Source: Dromiciops gliroides (taxonomy: Eukaryota > Chordata > Mammalia > Microbiotheria > Microbiotheriidae). From it: a DNA stretch of 64,000 bases. The stretch spans positions 355,285,953 through 355,349,952 of the forward strand of contig NC_057861.1 in the NCBI RefSeq assembly GCF_019393635.1, given 5' to 3'. Position 1 is the first letter of the stretch; each line of letters opens with the position of its first letter. Below, piece after piece: positions 1 through 11,844 of this stretch. The notes under the pieces were generated by a model, which did not search any database, was not told the origin of the DNA, and was given only the letters and a program-made list of their open reading frames with translations. A program made the position numbers and the translations under genes.

Positions 1-969
1 TGGGTAGTTTGAGATTAGTTGGATTACTTAGGCTTGAAAGTTCTGAGCTTATACAAAGGATATCTTCCTAAATCTAGCAGCAATGCAATAATCCCCTGGA
101 TTATGTGTGCATATTGGGGTTGTGGGGGGGGGGAAGGACTAGTCTTGCTAAGGAAAGGTGAATAACTCGGTGTCAGCAATGGAGCAGGAGCCCATTTTGG
201 GCAAATGAACAGTGGATTTAGGACTATTGGCAAAGAAGGGTACTTCTAGTTTAGGGAATATTTAGAAACCCAGTCTCATAAAAAAGAAAAATGAAGAAGG
301 AAAGAAAAGGATAGAAGAAAAAAGACAAAAAGCTTTCTGTATTTGCAGAGTAAAATCTAATATAGAAAGGTAATACCCACTTTTTCACAACCTTATTACT
401 TCAGTTAATTGGGAAAACAAAATATCTCTACAAGGATTGCAACGCTGATGGCAAAGACTGGTAACTGAGATACTGAAGAAAAGAGGGGAAGACTAAAGAA
501 AGGACACTCAGGAAAGACGAAATAAGGGCTCATCAGTATTCTACCTCCTTACTTCTACTGGAATACAGCCCAGAAAGATGAAAGTTATTCTTGTCTTGCC
601 TAGGTATACTGATAGACTGGCTGGCAGTACCAAAGAATCAGAAGCCCCATAGATTGATGGCTGGAAGTGGAGGAGGAAAATTAAAATTCCACCCCGCTCC
701 CTCCTGCCCCACTTCCACCTTTTTCAGACAGCAGAAATGATCAAAGACCATTACCTTTTCCCCCAAGGGGACCCTCACACTTAAGACTCTAAGAGAACCA
801 AGAGTTTCTTGTGTTTCCCTAAATGCTTCACATTAAAGATTTTGGTCTTGATTTCCTCATTTTATATGTATCCCATTTCCCAGGGTCCTCTATAAGTGAC
901 TGTGTTCAGACAGAACCAGGTTTCAACTTATGTGGGCCTGACTAAGAGAGCAGTTATTTGATGTCTGTG
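1..969. other. Unassigned intergenic DNA
   Basis: I recognise no gene, RNA or repeat family here. The segment has purine-rich runs (for example around 290-330 and 470-520) and a short G homopolymer at 123-133. Short open frames in it have no recognisable motif. Confidence 0.5.
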
Positions 970-1090
970 CCTCCATTATAAAATATAAATTATCTAGCCT
1001 CCACTATGTGTCAGACAATGTGATCAGTACTGGGGGTAGAATTTTTTTTTTAAGACAGTACCTGCCGTCAAGGAGTTTACATTGTAATTT
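970..1090 (+). repeat. Ancient mammalian repeat remnant, split by a SINE
   Basis: The text 'ctatgtgtcagacaatg' through 'caaggagtttacattg' follows the widespread old mammalian repeat whose consensus runs roughly 'ctactatgtgccaggcactg ... ctcaaggagctcacattctaat'. It seems to resume at about 1326 ('aatctaatagag'), after the SINE that interrupts it. A similar remnant lies at 15255-15375. I cannot name the family with certainty. Confidence 0.4.
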
Positions 1091-1325
1091 TTGTTCCTCA
1101 GTCTATTTAGACATGTTTGACCCATAGTGACCCCACTTGGGGTTTTCTTGGTGAAGATATTAGAATGGGTTGCTATTTCCTTCCCCAGCTCATTTTGTAG
1201 ATGAGGAAAAGGAGGCAAAACAGTGTTAATGACTGTCCAGGCCTCACACAGCTGGTAATTATATTGGGGCATATTTGAACTTAGGTCTCCCTGACTCCTG
1301 GGCCTAGCCACTGCACACCTAGCTG
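1091..1325 (-). mobile_element. CORE-SINE with RTE/BovB-like 3' tail, antisense
   Basis: Read on the minus strand this is a tRNA-related SINE: a degenerate tRNA-like head near 1325, a CORE-like middle (on the plus strand 'agatgaggaaaaggaggca') and a tail that on the plus strand reads 'gaccccacttggggttttc' followed by 'ttgctatttccttcc'. That tail is close to the 3' tail of RTE/BovB LINEs and their ruminant SINE partners. Such SINEs are expected to be moved by an RTE-type LINE, not by L1. The copy is old and mutated, and is inserted in an older repeat. Confidence 0.7.
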
Positions 1326-1340
1326 GCCTTAGAATCTAAT

Positions 1341-2369
1341 AGAGGAACACAATGCAAAAAATGAGTCAGGAAAGAATGTGTGTAGGTGAAAGGGAACATT
1401 TTGTTTTATTGGAGTTTGAACAAGGAATAGCAACAGGTTCAGAAAAGAGTGGGCCAAAAAGTCTAGTTTCTAACCTCTGTAAAGAATGACTTTGGAAAGA
1501 GTTTGGTACACCACCATTCATCCTTCCAATTAGAGGGAAAAGGAGGTTGAGGGAGGTGATTTCAGTCAAGGTTTGAGTTAAGAACATAGTGGTGAGATTA
1601 GAGGTGGGGTAGACTAACTTGTTCTGTGGAGTTGAAGCAAAGCAGAAGAATAGTTGAAGAGTAAAATGTCTAGAATATTGCTTATATATAAATCACGTTT
1701 AAAGTCTGCCTGAATGAAAGCAAAATGATCTTTTCCTAGGAACTTATTTAGCCTACAATATGGATATCAGATATAACATAGTCATTTATTTTGTCCCCCA
1801 TTGAAAATCCATAAGATGCAAAAGATGCAAACCAAAACTTGAATAAACTCAGGACATATGAAACACTCAATCAACTAGTCCATTATATTTATAGTGCTCC
1901 TATCTCAAAGTAAATAGTCCTACGGTGGACAAAAACTGAACATTTACCTCAGACCTGCATCTTCTGAGATCTGCCAGGCAGGAAAAGGTTTTCTTTTATC
2001 ATTCAGTCACAGGATGGTTCCTTCCCTCTCAGAGAACCATGTTGTTATGGGAAAAAATAATTCTCCTTTGCTCTTTCCTAAATACCAAATTCATGATCTC
2101 TCAGTCCACAAGGTTCTTTTACAGACAAAAACATACATTTCTCAGAATTGCTAGTTGGCAATTTTTGCTAATAAAAAAAAATGGAAAAGAAAGAATAAGG
2201 CAGACAGATTTCCAAGATCTTGATCAGGATGCTGTGTGCTTCTTCTGTAACCCACCTTTGCCTCTTGAGGAGAGTAAAGAAAAATTCACTCTATCATCTT
2301 CCCTCCCCACTTCTTGCTGGAAGACCAAGGGAGAGAAGCCACTCTAAATTGTTCCCAAGATGGAAGTGT
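1341..2369. other. Unassigned intergenic DNA
   Basis: No gene or repeat recognised. Open frames of about 100 and 69 codons between 2039 and 2429 show no domain, no biased composition suggestive of coding, and run into the CR1/L3 remnant; I regard them as chance. Confidence 0.5.
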
Positions 2370-3165
2370 CCCAGTGAATCACAGAACCAAAGAATATCAG
2401 AGTTGAATCAGATGCCAGTGGACATCTAGTTCAATTCATATATGAAAAAGTATCTTCCTAGAACCCAACAGCCAAATGAAAGTCTAGTCTCTACTTGAAA
2501 ACCTCCAGAGAGGGGACCCACCACCTTTTGCAGGAAGGACACATTACTTTGGGAAGCTCTAATTATTTGAAATATCTGATGATATTGAGTCTAAATGATT
2601 ATTTTTGTAATTTTCTACTTTGTTTCTTTTTCTCTTCTGTGGAGGCAAATTGAACAAGTCTAATAACCATCCTAAAAATATAATTATCCAGGAGCAGCTA
2701 GGTGGATAAAGCACTGGCCCTGAATTCAGGAAGTCCTGATTTCAAATCTGGCCTCAGACATTTGACACTTACTATCTGTGTGACCCTGGGCAAGTCACTT
2801 AACCCTCATTGCCCTGAAAAAAACAAAACAAAACAAAACAAAAGCAAAAAAAAAACACACCAAAAAGCCCACAAAAACGAAAACAAAAAAAGAGAACCAA
2901 AAAAAATAATTCTTCAAATACAGGGAGACTACTCTTGCTTTCCCACCTGTGTCATCTATTCACCAAGTAAAAGATGCCCAAGTCCTTCAACAAATACTCT
3001 TTTGAATATATGCCCTTCAAAGAACTATCCACCCTTTTCTGAACACTCTGCATCCAACAATGATAGTAAAGTATGAGGCCTGGAAATGAATGCAAAATTC
3101 CGTATGATGTCTGATAAGGGAAGAATAAAATGTAATAAGGAAACCATGCCACTTCTTTTTGCTGA
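2370..3165 (+). mobile_element. CR1/L3-type LINE, 3'-end fragment
   Basis: The order of landmarks follows the conserved 3' ends of amniote CR1/L3 elements: 'tcagagttgaatcagatg', then 'ctacttgaaaacctccaga', then 'tttgggaagctctaatt', and after the nested SINE 'cttcaaatacagggagac', 'caagtccttcaacaaa', 'ttttctgaacactctgcatcc' (partly). Heavily diverged and without an open frame, as expected for an old 5'-truncated copy. Interrupted by a SINE at 2691-2912. Confidence 0.7.
2691..2912 (+). mobile_element. tRNA-like SINE (WSINE1-like), inside CR1/L3
   Basis: Begins 'ggagcagctaggtggataa' and keeps the promoter-like A-box region ('gtggataaagcactgg') and a B-box-like 'tttcaaatctggcc'. The body ends 'tgaccctgggcaagtcactt' and is followed by a long A-rich tail mixed with C and G. 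The tail type suggests L1-mediated mobilisation. It separates two halves of the CR1/L3 remnant, so it is younger than that element. A convincing TSD was not seen. Confidence 0.9.
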
Positions 3166-3491
3166 TTCATCCCACTACTAATTTGAATTAAGCTTCCCTA
3201 TTTATGTTTCTTTACTCAGACTTTCAATTTATCCACCAAAATGAAAATTTTGGCATTGTCTCTATATTATTGTATGAGGTAGCAGTTTGTATTCCAATGA
3301 TGTATGCTTTTTGAAGATAGAAATAATATGCAGTTCTTTGATATCACATATAATACATAGAACACAGTATCTTTGAATCATATTTTATCAAGTTTAATTT
3401 GTTTTATGCTTGAAATAGCTTGCACACAATCTTTAACTAGATCCAGTAGCATTTAATGATTACATAGACTTTGACCTCATCTCTTCAATAG
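3166..3491. other. Unassigned intergenic DNA
   Basis: AT-rich spacer between the CR1/L3 remnant and the full-length L1. Nothing recognised. Confidence 0.5.
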
Positions 3492-3502
3492 GATGTCCAT
3501 AG
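3492..3502. repeat. Left TSD of full-length L1
   Basis: The 11-bp string GATGTCCATAG occurs here directly before the L1 5' end and again at 11814-11824 directly after its A-rich 3' end. It fixes both ends of the element. Confidence 0.9.
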
Positions 3503-4055
3503 AAGGGCAGAGCCAAGATGGCAGAGAGAAGCCAGGAACTTTCCTGAGCTCTCCTGAGTTTCCCTCAAAAAACATTAAATCAAGCCTCTAAATAGATTCT
3601 GAAATGAGAGAACCTGCAAAAAGACATAGCAACACAATATTTTCAACTTAAGATAATTTAGAAGACTTCAGGAAAGGTTTGTCTCACATAGGCAAAAGGG
3701 GAAGGCAGCACAGCTCAACATGGAGGGGTCTGGGAAAATCAGCAGGAGTCTTCTGTAAAGAGCATAGCAACTGAGGCAACTTGATCTTGGCTCAGCAGGC
3801 TGGTAGCACAGCAGGTCAGTTGTGAGAGCCACCAGCTGAGAGGACTAACTGCTAGCTAGAGAACCACTCATAGGACAGGCACAACCAGGCGAAGCCATCT
3901 CAGCACAGGGAGCAGGTCTAGGGTGATGATGAATATACACACCACAGAGGCCTCAGAGCAGAAAGCCAGTGACCTGACCCCCCAGCACAAGAATCTTGTG
4001 ACCATGGCCCCTGTGCCCCAGGAGCAGACCTCAACTTTAAAAAATAAGACATAAT

Positions 4056-5330
4056 ATGATTAAAAAACAGAAAAGGGCCCTTACAGTTAAGACCTTCTGT
4101 GTCAATAGGGAAGACCAAAACACAAATTAAGATGATGACAGTACTCTCAAAATGCCTACATGGGAAACCTCAATGGGGTTGATGAATTGGTCTCAAGACC
4201 AAAAATCCTTCTTGGAAGAGCTCAAAAAGGTATTTTAAAAACAAATGAGGGATCAGCTAGGTGGCACAGTGGATAGACCACTGGCCCTAGAGTCAGGAGT
4301 ACCTGAGTTCAAATCTGGCCTCAGACATTTGACACTTACTAGCTGTGTCACCCTTGGCAAGTCACTTAACCCCAATTGCCTCACCAAAAAACAAAACAAA
4401 ACAAACAAACAACAACAAAACAAATGAGTGAGGTAGAAGAAAAATTGGAAAGGAAATAAGAGAAGTTAAATTACACAAGAATATTATGAAAAAAGAATCA
4501 ACAGCTTGGAAAAGGAAGCAGAAAAATTAACTGAAGAAAACAATTCCTTAAAAATACAATTGGACAAATGGGGAAAACAATTGATAGAATGGAAAAAGAA
4601 GTGCAAAAGATTCCTGAAGAAATAATGCCTCAAAAATTAGAATTGGGCAGATGGAAGTTAAGGAGTCCATGAGACAGCAGGGATTAGTTAAACAGAATAA
4701 AAAAAATGAACAAATAGAAAAAAATATGAAATACCTCATCATAAGTACAATTGATCTGGAAAATAGAAACAGGAGAGAGAAACTAAAAATCATTGGGCTA
4801 CCTAAAAGCCATGATATAAAAGGGTCTAGACACAATATACCTGGAAATTATCAAGGAAAATTTCTGAGATATTAGATATCAGAGGATAAAATAATCATTG
4901 GAAGAATACACCAATCACATCCTGAAAGACACCCCAAAAGGAAAACTCCAAGGAATATTATAGCCAAATTCCAGACTTATCAGGTGAAGGAGAAAATACT
5001 GAAAGCACCCAGAAAGAAACAATTTAAATATCATGGAGCCATAGTCAGGATTGCAGAGGATCTGCTTCGACATTAAAGGATTAGGAAGCTTGGAATATGA
5101 TATTCTGGAAGGAAAAGGAGTTTGGACTGAAACCAAGAATCAACTATCCAGCAAAACTGAATATTCTCTTTCAGGGGAAAAGATGGACATTCAATAAAAT
5201 AGGGGGCTTTCAAAGTTTCCTGGAGAAAATACCAGAAATGAATAGAAAGTCTGATCTTCAATTTTAAGATGCAAGAGAAATATAAAAAGGTAAACAGGAA
5301 AAAAAAACATTCAATAAAGTTGAATTTTGT
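4056..5330 (+). pseudogene. L1 ORF1 pseudogene (copy A)
   Basis: The start codon at 4056 aligns with the ORF1 start of the L1 at 58446 (both continue to a motif FC.NRE). ORF1p is the trimeric RNA-binding nucleic-acid chaperone of L1 particles, with coiled coil, RRM and C-terminal domain. Here a lysine/glutamate-rich coiled-coil region (about 4430-4740), an RRM stretch (about 4750-4830, residues like IIGLPKS) and C-terminal domain pieces (4945-5010) survive in different frames with many stops. A SINE (4250-4416) also interrupts the N-terminal part. Non-functional. Confidence 0.85.
4250..4416 (+). mobile_element. tRNA-like SINE (WSINE1-like), inside L1 ORF1
   Basis: Body from 'gatcagctaggtggcacag' to 'ccccaattgcctcacc' with an A-rich (AAAC)n tail. 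A 12-bp TSD, AAAACAAATGAG, lies at 4238-4249 and 4417-4428, so the insertion point in L1 ORF1 is exact. Tail and TSD length fit L1-mediated insertion. Confidence 0.95.
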
Positions 5331-7024
5331 ATATACTACATGGGAAGATAATGCTTATAACTTTTGAGATCTGTATCTCTATTGGGGGCATATAGAAGGA
5401 GTTTAGAGAGAGGGTATAGGTATAAATTTTCTTTGATGTGATGATATAAAGAAAATTAAGTGAAAAAAGGAGTATATCATAAGAAAAGGAAAGGGGAAGT
5501 AGAATGGGGTAATTACATTTTATGAAGTGGCACAAAGGAAAACAACTATCACAACAGAGGAAAAGAAGGATGGGTGAGCATTGTTTCAACCGTATTCTCA
5601 TTAGATTTGGTTCAGAGAGGGAATAATGTATACAATCATTTGGATAAAGAAATTTAGCTTTCCCTTTAGGGCAGTAAAAGGGTAAGGAGAAATGGGGGGA
5701 CTTATAGAAGGGAGGGCAGAAACAGAGGAGGAAAGGGTAAAGAAAAGGGAGGGGAGCAGATAAAAGGGAGGGCAAATTAGGGGAGGCAGGATTCAGAAGC
5801 AAAATGCTGGTGAGGGGGAATAGGGAGAAAAAAGGAATAAAATATACAAAGAGGGAAATAGGATAGGGGGAAATAGAGAGAAATCATAACTGTGAATGTG
5901 AATGGGATGAACTCTCCCATAAAACAGAAGCAAATAGCAGAGTTTATTAAAAACCAGAATCCTAAAATATGTTGTTTATAAGAAACATATTTGAAGCAGA
6001 AAGATACACAAATAGTAAAGGTAAAAGGTTGGAGCAGAATATATTATGCTTTCCCTGAAGTAAAAAACAAACAAACATACAAACAAAGCAGAAGTAGCAA
6101 GCTTTATCTCAGACAAAGAAAGAGTGAAAATACATCTAATTAAAGAGATAAGGAAGTAAACTACATCTTGCTAAAATATATCATAGGCAATGAAGTAATA
6201 TCAATCCCAAACATACATGCATCAAGTGGTATGGGATCCAGATTCTTAGAGGAGAAGTTAAATGAGTTACATGAGGAAATAGACAGCAAAAGTATACTAA
6301 TGGGGGATCTGAACATTCCCCTCTCAGAATTGGATGAATCTAACCCCCAAAAACAAAAATTAGAAAGAAGTTAAAGAGGGGAATAAAATGTTAGAAAAGT
6401 TAGATATGATAGCTGTCTGGAGAAAATTGAATGGGGATAGAAAGGAATATGTCTTTTCATGAAGAGTACATGGCACGTGTATAAAAATTAACCATGTATT
6501 AGGGCACAAAAACCTCTGAGTCAAATGTAGAAAGGCCTAAATAGTTGATGTATCCTTCTCAGATCATGATGAAACAAAAATTACATGTGATAAAAATCCA
6601 TGGAAAGACAGATCAAAATTAATTGGAAACTAAATAATCACATCCCAAAAAATGAGTGGGACAAACAACAAATCAAAGAAACAATCAAAAACTTCATCCA
6701 AGAGAATGACAACCATGAGACAACATAATAAAACCTATGAGATACAGGAAAACCATTTCCCAGGAGAAATTTTCTATCTGGAAATACTTACATGAATAAA
6801 ATAAAGAGAATATCAATGAATTGGGCAAACATCTAAAAAGCTAGAAAAAGAACAAATTAAAAATGCATTATTAAATATAAATTAGAAATTCTGAAAATAA
6901 AAGGAGAGATTAACAAAATAGAAAGTAAGAAAACTATAGAATTAATAAATAAAACTAAGAGATGGTTCTATGGAAAATTCAAAGAAATATATAAACCTTT
7001 GGTTAATTTGATTATAAAAAGGAA

Positions 7025-7192
7025 GGGGCAGCTAGGTGGAGCAGTGGATAGAGCACTGGTCCTGGACTCAGGAGTACCTGAGTTCAAATCTGACCTCAGA
7101 CACTTGACACTTACTAGGTGTGTGACCCTGGGCAAGTCACTTAACCCCAGTTGCCCAGCAAAAAGAAAAAAAAGAAGAAGAAGAAGAAAGAA
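7025..7192 (+). mobile_element. tRNA-like SINE (WSINE1-like), inside L1 ORF2
   Basis: Starts 'ggggcagctaggtggagca', contains the B-box-like 'gttcaaatctgacct' and ends 'cccagttgcccagc' before an A-rich tail that has drifted into (GAA)n. Flanking text on both sides is continuous L1 ORF2. The TSD is not clean because the target itself is A-rich. Confidence 0.9.
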
Positions 7193-8365
7193 AATTATCA
7201 GTATCAAAAATAAAGTGGTAGATTTACCACCAATGAAGTGGAAATTAAAGCAATAATTAGGAGATGTTTTGCCCAACTGTATGCCCAAAATTTGACAATC
7301 TATATGAAATGCACTGATTAAATGAAGAGGAAATAAAATCCTTAAATAAATACATTTTAGAAAAAGAAATTGAAGAACCTGTCAATGAATTCCCTAAGAA
7401 AAAATATCCAGGGTCAGATGGGTTTATAAGTGAATTCTTACAAACATTTAAAGAATTTAAAGAATAATTAATTCCAACACTGTATAAAATATTTGAAAAA
7501 ATAAATGGATTTCTACAACAATCTCTTTTGTGACACAAATATCGTATTGATACTTAAACCAGGCATAGCCAAAACAGAGAAAGAAAATTATAGACTAATT
7601 TCTCTAATGAATTTCAGTGCAAAAATCTTGAATAAAATATTAGCAAAGAGATTACAGCAATTCATAACCAGGAAAATTCACTATGATCAAGTGGCATTTA
7701 TACCTGGAATGCAGGACTGGTTCAACTTTAGGAAAACTATCTACATAATCAGCCACATCAATAACAAAACTAACCAAAAACATATGATTATATCAAAAGA
7801 TGGAGAAAAGGCATTTGACAAAATACAGCACTCATTCCTATTAAAAACATTGGAGAGCAAGGGATAAATGGAGCTTTCCTTGAAATGATAAGAAGTATCT
7901 ACTTAAAACCATCAACAAACTTTATATGTAATGGGGATTTGTTAGAGGCATTCCCAATAAGCTCAGAGTTGAAACAGGTATGTTCATTATCACCTCTATT
8001 ATTTAATATTGTACTAGAAATATTAGCTTTAGCAATAAGAGAAGAAAAAAGCAATTAAAGGAATTAGAATAGGCAAGGAGGAAACAAAACTACCAGTCTT
8101 TGCTGATGCTATGATGGTATACTTAGAGAATTCTAGAGAATTAACTTAAAAATTAATTGAACTAATTAACAACTTTAGCAAAGTTGCAGGATATAAAATA
8201 AATCCACATAAATCATCAGCATTTCTATACATGACCAACAAAGCTCAGCAGAAAGAGTTAGAAAGATAAATTCCATTTAAAGTAAGAGGACACAATATAA
8301 AATATTTGGGAGTCTACCTGCCAAGACAAATACAGGAACTCAATGACCACAATTACAAAACACTT

Positions 8366-8368
<3 letters not shown>

Positions 8369-8402
<34 letters not shown>
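8369..8402 (+). repeat. (CA)n microsatellite within L1 ORF2
   Basis: About 16 CA units at a place where intact L1 reads 'cttcacacaaat'; it grew from a short CA run in ORF2 and breaks the reading frame. Confidence 0.95.
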
Positions 8403-8406
<4 letters not shown>

Positions 8407-9246
8407 CACACAAAGTCAGATCTAAACAACTGGAAAACTTTCATTTGCTCAAGTATAGGCCGAGCTAATACAATCAAAATGACAATTCCACCAAAATTAA
8501 TTTACTTATTCAGTACCATACCAATCAGACTATTGAAAAATATTTTACAGTGCTAGAAAAAATAACAGGTCAAGAATATCAAGGGAACTAATGACAAAAA
8601 AATGCATAGAAGGTGGACTAACTATGCCAAATCTGAAGCTACAATATAAATTGGAAATCATCAAAACTATTTGGTACTGGCTAAGAAATAGAGTGGTACA
8701 TTAATGGAATAGGTTAGGCACAGGAGACACAGTAGTAAATGACTTTAATAATCTGCTGTTTGATAGTCTCAAAGACTCCAGCTTCTGGGATAGGAACTCA
8801 GTATTTGACAAAAACTGCTGGGAAAACTGGAAGATAGTATGGCATAAACTAGGAATAGACCAATGTCTTACACCATATACCAAAATCAGGTCAAATGGCT
8901 ACATGATTTAAAAATAAAGGGTAATATTATAGGTTCATTAGGAAAGGAAGGGATAGTTTACCTCTCAGACCTATGGAAAGGAGAAGAATTTATGTCTAAA
9001 TAAGTGATAGAGAATATTATAAAATACAAAGTGGATGATTTTGATAACATTTAATTAAAACGTTTTTGCCCCAACAGAAGCAATGCAGCCAAAATGAGGA
9101 GGGAAGCAAAAAGTTGGGAAAGAATTTTTATAGCCAGTATTTCTGATATAGGCCTAATTTCTAAAATATATAGTGAACTAAATCAAACTTATAAGAATAC
9201 ACGTCATTCCCCAATTGAGAAACGGTCAAAGAATATGAATAGGCAG

Positions 9247-10992
9247 GTTTTTTTTCTATAAAAGTATTTTATTATTCTCCAGTTACATGTAGAGATAGTT
9301 TTCAACATTTGTTTTTATAAGATTTCAAATTTCAAATTTTTCTCCCTCCCTCCTCTCCCTGCACCCTCCCCAAGAAAGCAAGTAATCTGATATAGGTTAT
9401 TTATGTACAATCACATTAAATATATTTCTGCATTAGTCATCCTATGAAAGAAGAATCAGAGCAAAAAGGAAAAAAAATCAAAAATGATAAACAACAACAA
9501 GAAAAACAATAGAAATTGTATGGTTCAATCTGCAGCTAGATTCTACAATTCTTTTTTCCTGGGTTTGGATTGCATTTTCTATCATGAGTCCTTTTTTTTT
9601 TTTCTTTCTTTTTTTTTTTAAGAGGCATTTGGGGTTAAGTGACTTGCCCAGGATCACACTGATAGTAAGTATTAAGTGTCTGAGGCCGGATTTGAACTCA
9701 GGTACTCCTGAATCCAGGGCCAGTGCTCTATCCATTGCACCACCTAACTGCCCCCATCATGAGTCCTTTTGGAATGATCTTGGGCCATTGTATTGCTGAG
9801 AAGAATCAAGACTATCACTGTTGAGCAATATATAATGTTGTTGATACTGTGTACAATGTTCTCCTGATTCTGCTCATCTCACTCAGCATCATTTTATGTA
9901 AGTCCTTGCAGGTTTCACTGAAATCCACTTGCACATTGTTTCTTACAGCATAATAGTATTCCATACCCTGTTTAGCCATTCCCCAATTGATGGACATCCC
10001 CTTAATTTCCAATTCCTTGCCACCCCAAAAAGAGCAGCTTTACATATTTTTTGTATATATGGGTCCCTTTCCCTTTTTTATGATCTCTTTGGGGAAAGGA
10101 TCCAACAGTGGCATTGCTGGGTCAAAGGGTATGTACAGATTTATAGCCCTTTGGGCTTAATTCCAAATTGCTCTCCAGAATGGTTGGATCAGTTCACAGC
10201 TCCACCAACAATGTATTAGTGTTCCAATTTTTTCACAGCTTCTCCAACATTTATCATTTTCCTTTTTTGTCATATTAGCCAATCGGATAGGTGTTAGGTG
10301 GTACCTGAGAGTTGTTTTTTTTTTATTTGCATTTCTCTAGTCAATAGTGATTTAGAGCATTTTTTCATATGACAATACATAGCTTTGACTTCTTCATCAG
10401 AAAACTACCTGTTCATATCCTATGACCATTTATTTCTCAATTGGAGAATGAATTGGTTTCTTTTAAATTTGATTTAGTTCCCTATTTATTTTAGAAATGA
10501 AGCCTTTATCAGAAATACTGGCTATAAAAATTGTTTCCCAGCTTTCTGCCTCCCTTCTAATTTTGGATGAATGCAATGGCTTCTGTTTCTATAAAAAACT
10601 TTTCAATTTAATATAATCAAAGTCATCCATCTTGAATTTCATAATATTCTCTATCTCTTGTTTGGTCATAAACTGTTCTCCTTTCCAAAGATCTGAGAGG
10701 TAAACTATTCCTTCCTCTCCTAATTTACCTATGGTATCACCTTATGTCTAAATCATGTACCCATTTTGACCTTATTTTAGTATAAGGTGTATGATGTTGG
10801 TATAAGCCTAGTTTCTGCCATACTATCTTCCAGTTTTCCCAGCAGTTTTTTGTCAAATATTGAGTTCCTATCCCAGAAGCTGGAGTTTATGGATTTATCA
10901 GAAAGGATATTACTAAAGTAATTTACTACTCTTTCTCCTGTACCTAATCTATTCCATTAATCCTCCACTCTATTTCTTAGCCAGTAACAAAT
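9247..10992 (-). mobile_element. 5'-truncated L1, antisense, nested in L1 copy A
   Basis: Minus-strand L1 3' half: it begins at 10992 in ORF2 (a 'ctggctaagaaatagag' region), runs through the ORF2 C-terminus (about 10440-9850 on the minus strand) and a long 3' UTR, and ends in a poly(T) on the plus strand at 9247. Flanking 9-bp TSDs differ by one base: 9238-9246 aataggcag and 10993-11001 aacaggcag. The host ORF2 text resumes exactly after the second copy. Its 3' UTR holds a SINE at 9596-9755. Confidence 0.92.
9596..9755 (-). mobile_element. tRNA-like SINE, antisense, third nesting level
   Basis: Poly(T) then 'ggggttaagtgacttgccca' through 'caccacctaactgccccc': a minus-strand WSINE1-like copy. 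A perfect 15-bp TSD ATCATGAGTCCTTTT lies at 9581-9595 and 9756-9770. It sits in the 3' UTR of an L1 that sits in another L1. Confidence 0.97.
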
Positions 10993-11430
10993 AACAGGCA
11001 GTTTTCAGATGAAGACATCAAAGCTATCTATTCCTTTTGACAAAATTCTCGAAATCACTATTAATTAAAGAAATGCAAATTAAAACTATTCTGAGGTACT
11101 ACCTCATGCCTATTAGAATGGCTAATATGACAAAAAAGGAAAATAATAAGTGTTGGAGCAGTTGTGGAAAAATGGAAACACTAATTCATTGTTGGTGGAA
11201 CTATGAACCAATCCAACCATTCTGGAGATCAATCTGGAACTATGCCCAAAGTGCTACAGAACTGTGCACACCCTTTGACCCAGTTATACCACCATTAGGT
11301 CTTTATCCAAAATACATCATAGAAAAGGAAAAAGGACCCACATGTAGAAAAATATTTATAGCAGCTCTTTTTGTGGTGGCAAAGAATTGAAATTGAGGGC
11401 ATGCCCATCAATTGTGAAATGGCTAAACAA
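10993..11430 (+). pseudogene. L1 ORF2 C-terminal part, continuation of copy A
   Basis: Resumes the host L1 frame after the nested element. The translation keeps the C-terminal cysteine-containing region: CWSSCGKMETLIHCWWN followed by FDPVIPPLGLYPK. A single frame of 117 codons (11037-11390) is still open, but it is only a fragment of ORF2. Confidence 0.9.
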
Positions 11431-11813
11431 GTTCTGGTATATTAATATAATGGAATACTATGTTACTGTAAGAAACCATGATCATCCAGATTTCAGAAAA
11501 AAATTGGAAATACTTACATGAACTGCTGCTGAGTAAAATGAACAGAAACAATATAGCATTGTACACAGTATCAAAAATATTGTGATTATCAACTGTGATA
11601 AATTTAATTGTTCTCAGCAATAAATTGATCCAAGATAATTCCAAAGAACTCGTGATGGACAATGCTCTCCACATCCAGAAAAAAAAAAAAAGAACTGTGG
11701 AATCTGGATGCAGATTGAACTGTACTGTTTCTACTTTATTTGTTTTTCTTTATTTGGGTTTTTCCATTTAGTTCTGGTTCTTTTACAACAAGACTAATGC
11801 AGAAGAAAAAAAT

Positions 11814-11824
11814 GATGTCCATAG
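11814..11824. repeat. Right TSD of full-length L1
   Basis: Second copy of GATGTCCATAG, directly after the A-rich end of L1 copy A; see 3492-3502. Confidence 0.9.
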
Positions 11825-11844
11825 TAATCAGAGTGTGATTGTGT

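Larger units (their letters stand above)
5880..9237 (+). pseudogene. L1 ORF2 pseudogene, endonuclease to C-terminal region (copy A)
   Basis: ORF2p of L1 is an apurinic-type endonuclease plus reverse transcriptase. The endonuclease start is recognisable (TVNVNGM at about 5890). A fragment at 6168-6374 keeps IHASSG and MGDLNIPLS (endonuclease core). RT pieces follow at 7505-7867 ([18 protein letters not shown], then [10 protein letters not shown]). The catalytic FADD box region (about 8098-8110) is mutated to FADA-like. A SINE at 7025-7192, a (CA)n run at 8369-8402 and many stops break the frame. The antisense L1 at 9247 interrupts it; the rest resumes at 10993. Confidence 0.9.
3503..11813 (+). 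mobile_element. Full-length but decayed L1 (copy A), with nested insertions
   Basis: A complete marsupial-type L1. The 5' end starts 'aagggcagagccaagatgg', the same start as the L1 at 57896. A leader of about 550 bp is followed by a broken ORF1, a polypurine linker (about 5640-5880), a broken ORF2 and a short 3' UTR ending in an A-rich tail. Perfect 11-bp TSDs flank it. It carries SINEs at 4250-4416 and 7025-7192 and an antisense L1 at 9247-10992, which split ORF2. Many stops and frameshifts make it inactive. Its 3' UTR is shorter than that of the nested copy, stopping soon after 'gactaatgcagaa'. Confidence 0.95.

Noticed and set aside
2039..2429. Overlapping open frames of 102 and 69 codons
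   Set aside because: No domain, no start context or conservation evidence; the region runs into a CR1/L3 relic. Probably chance.
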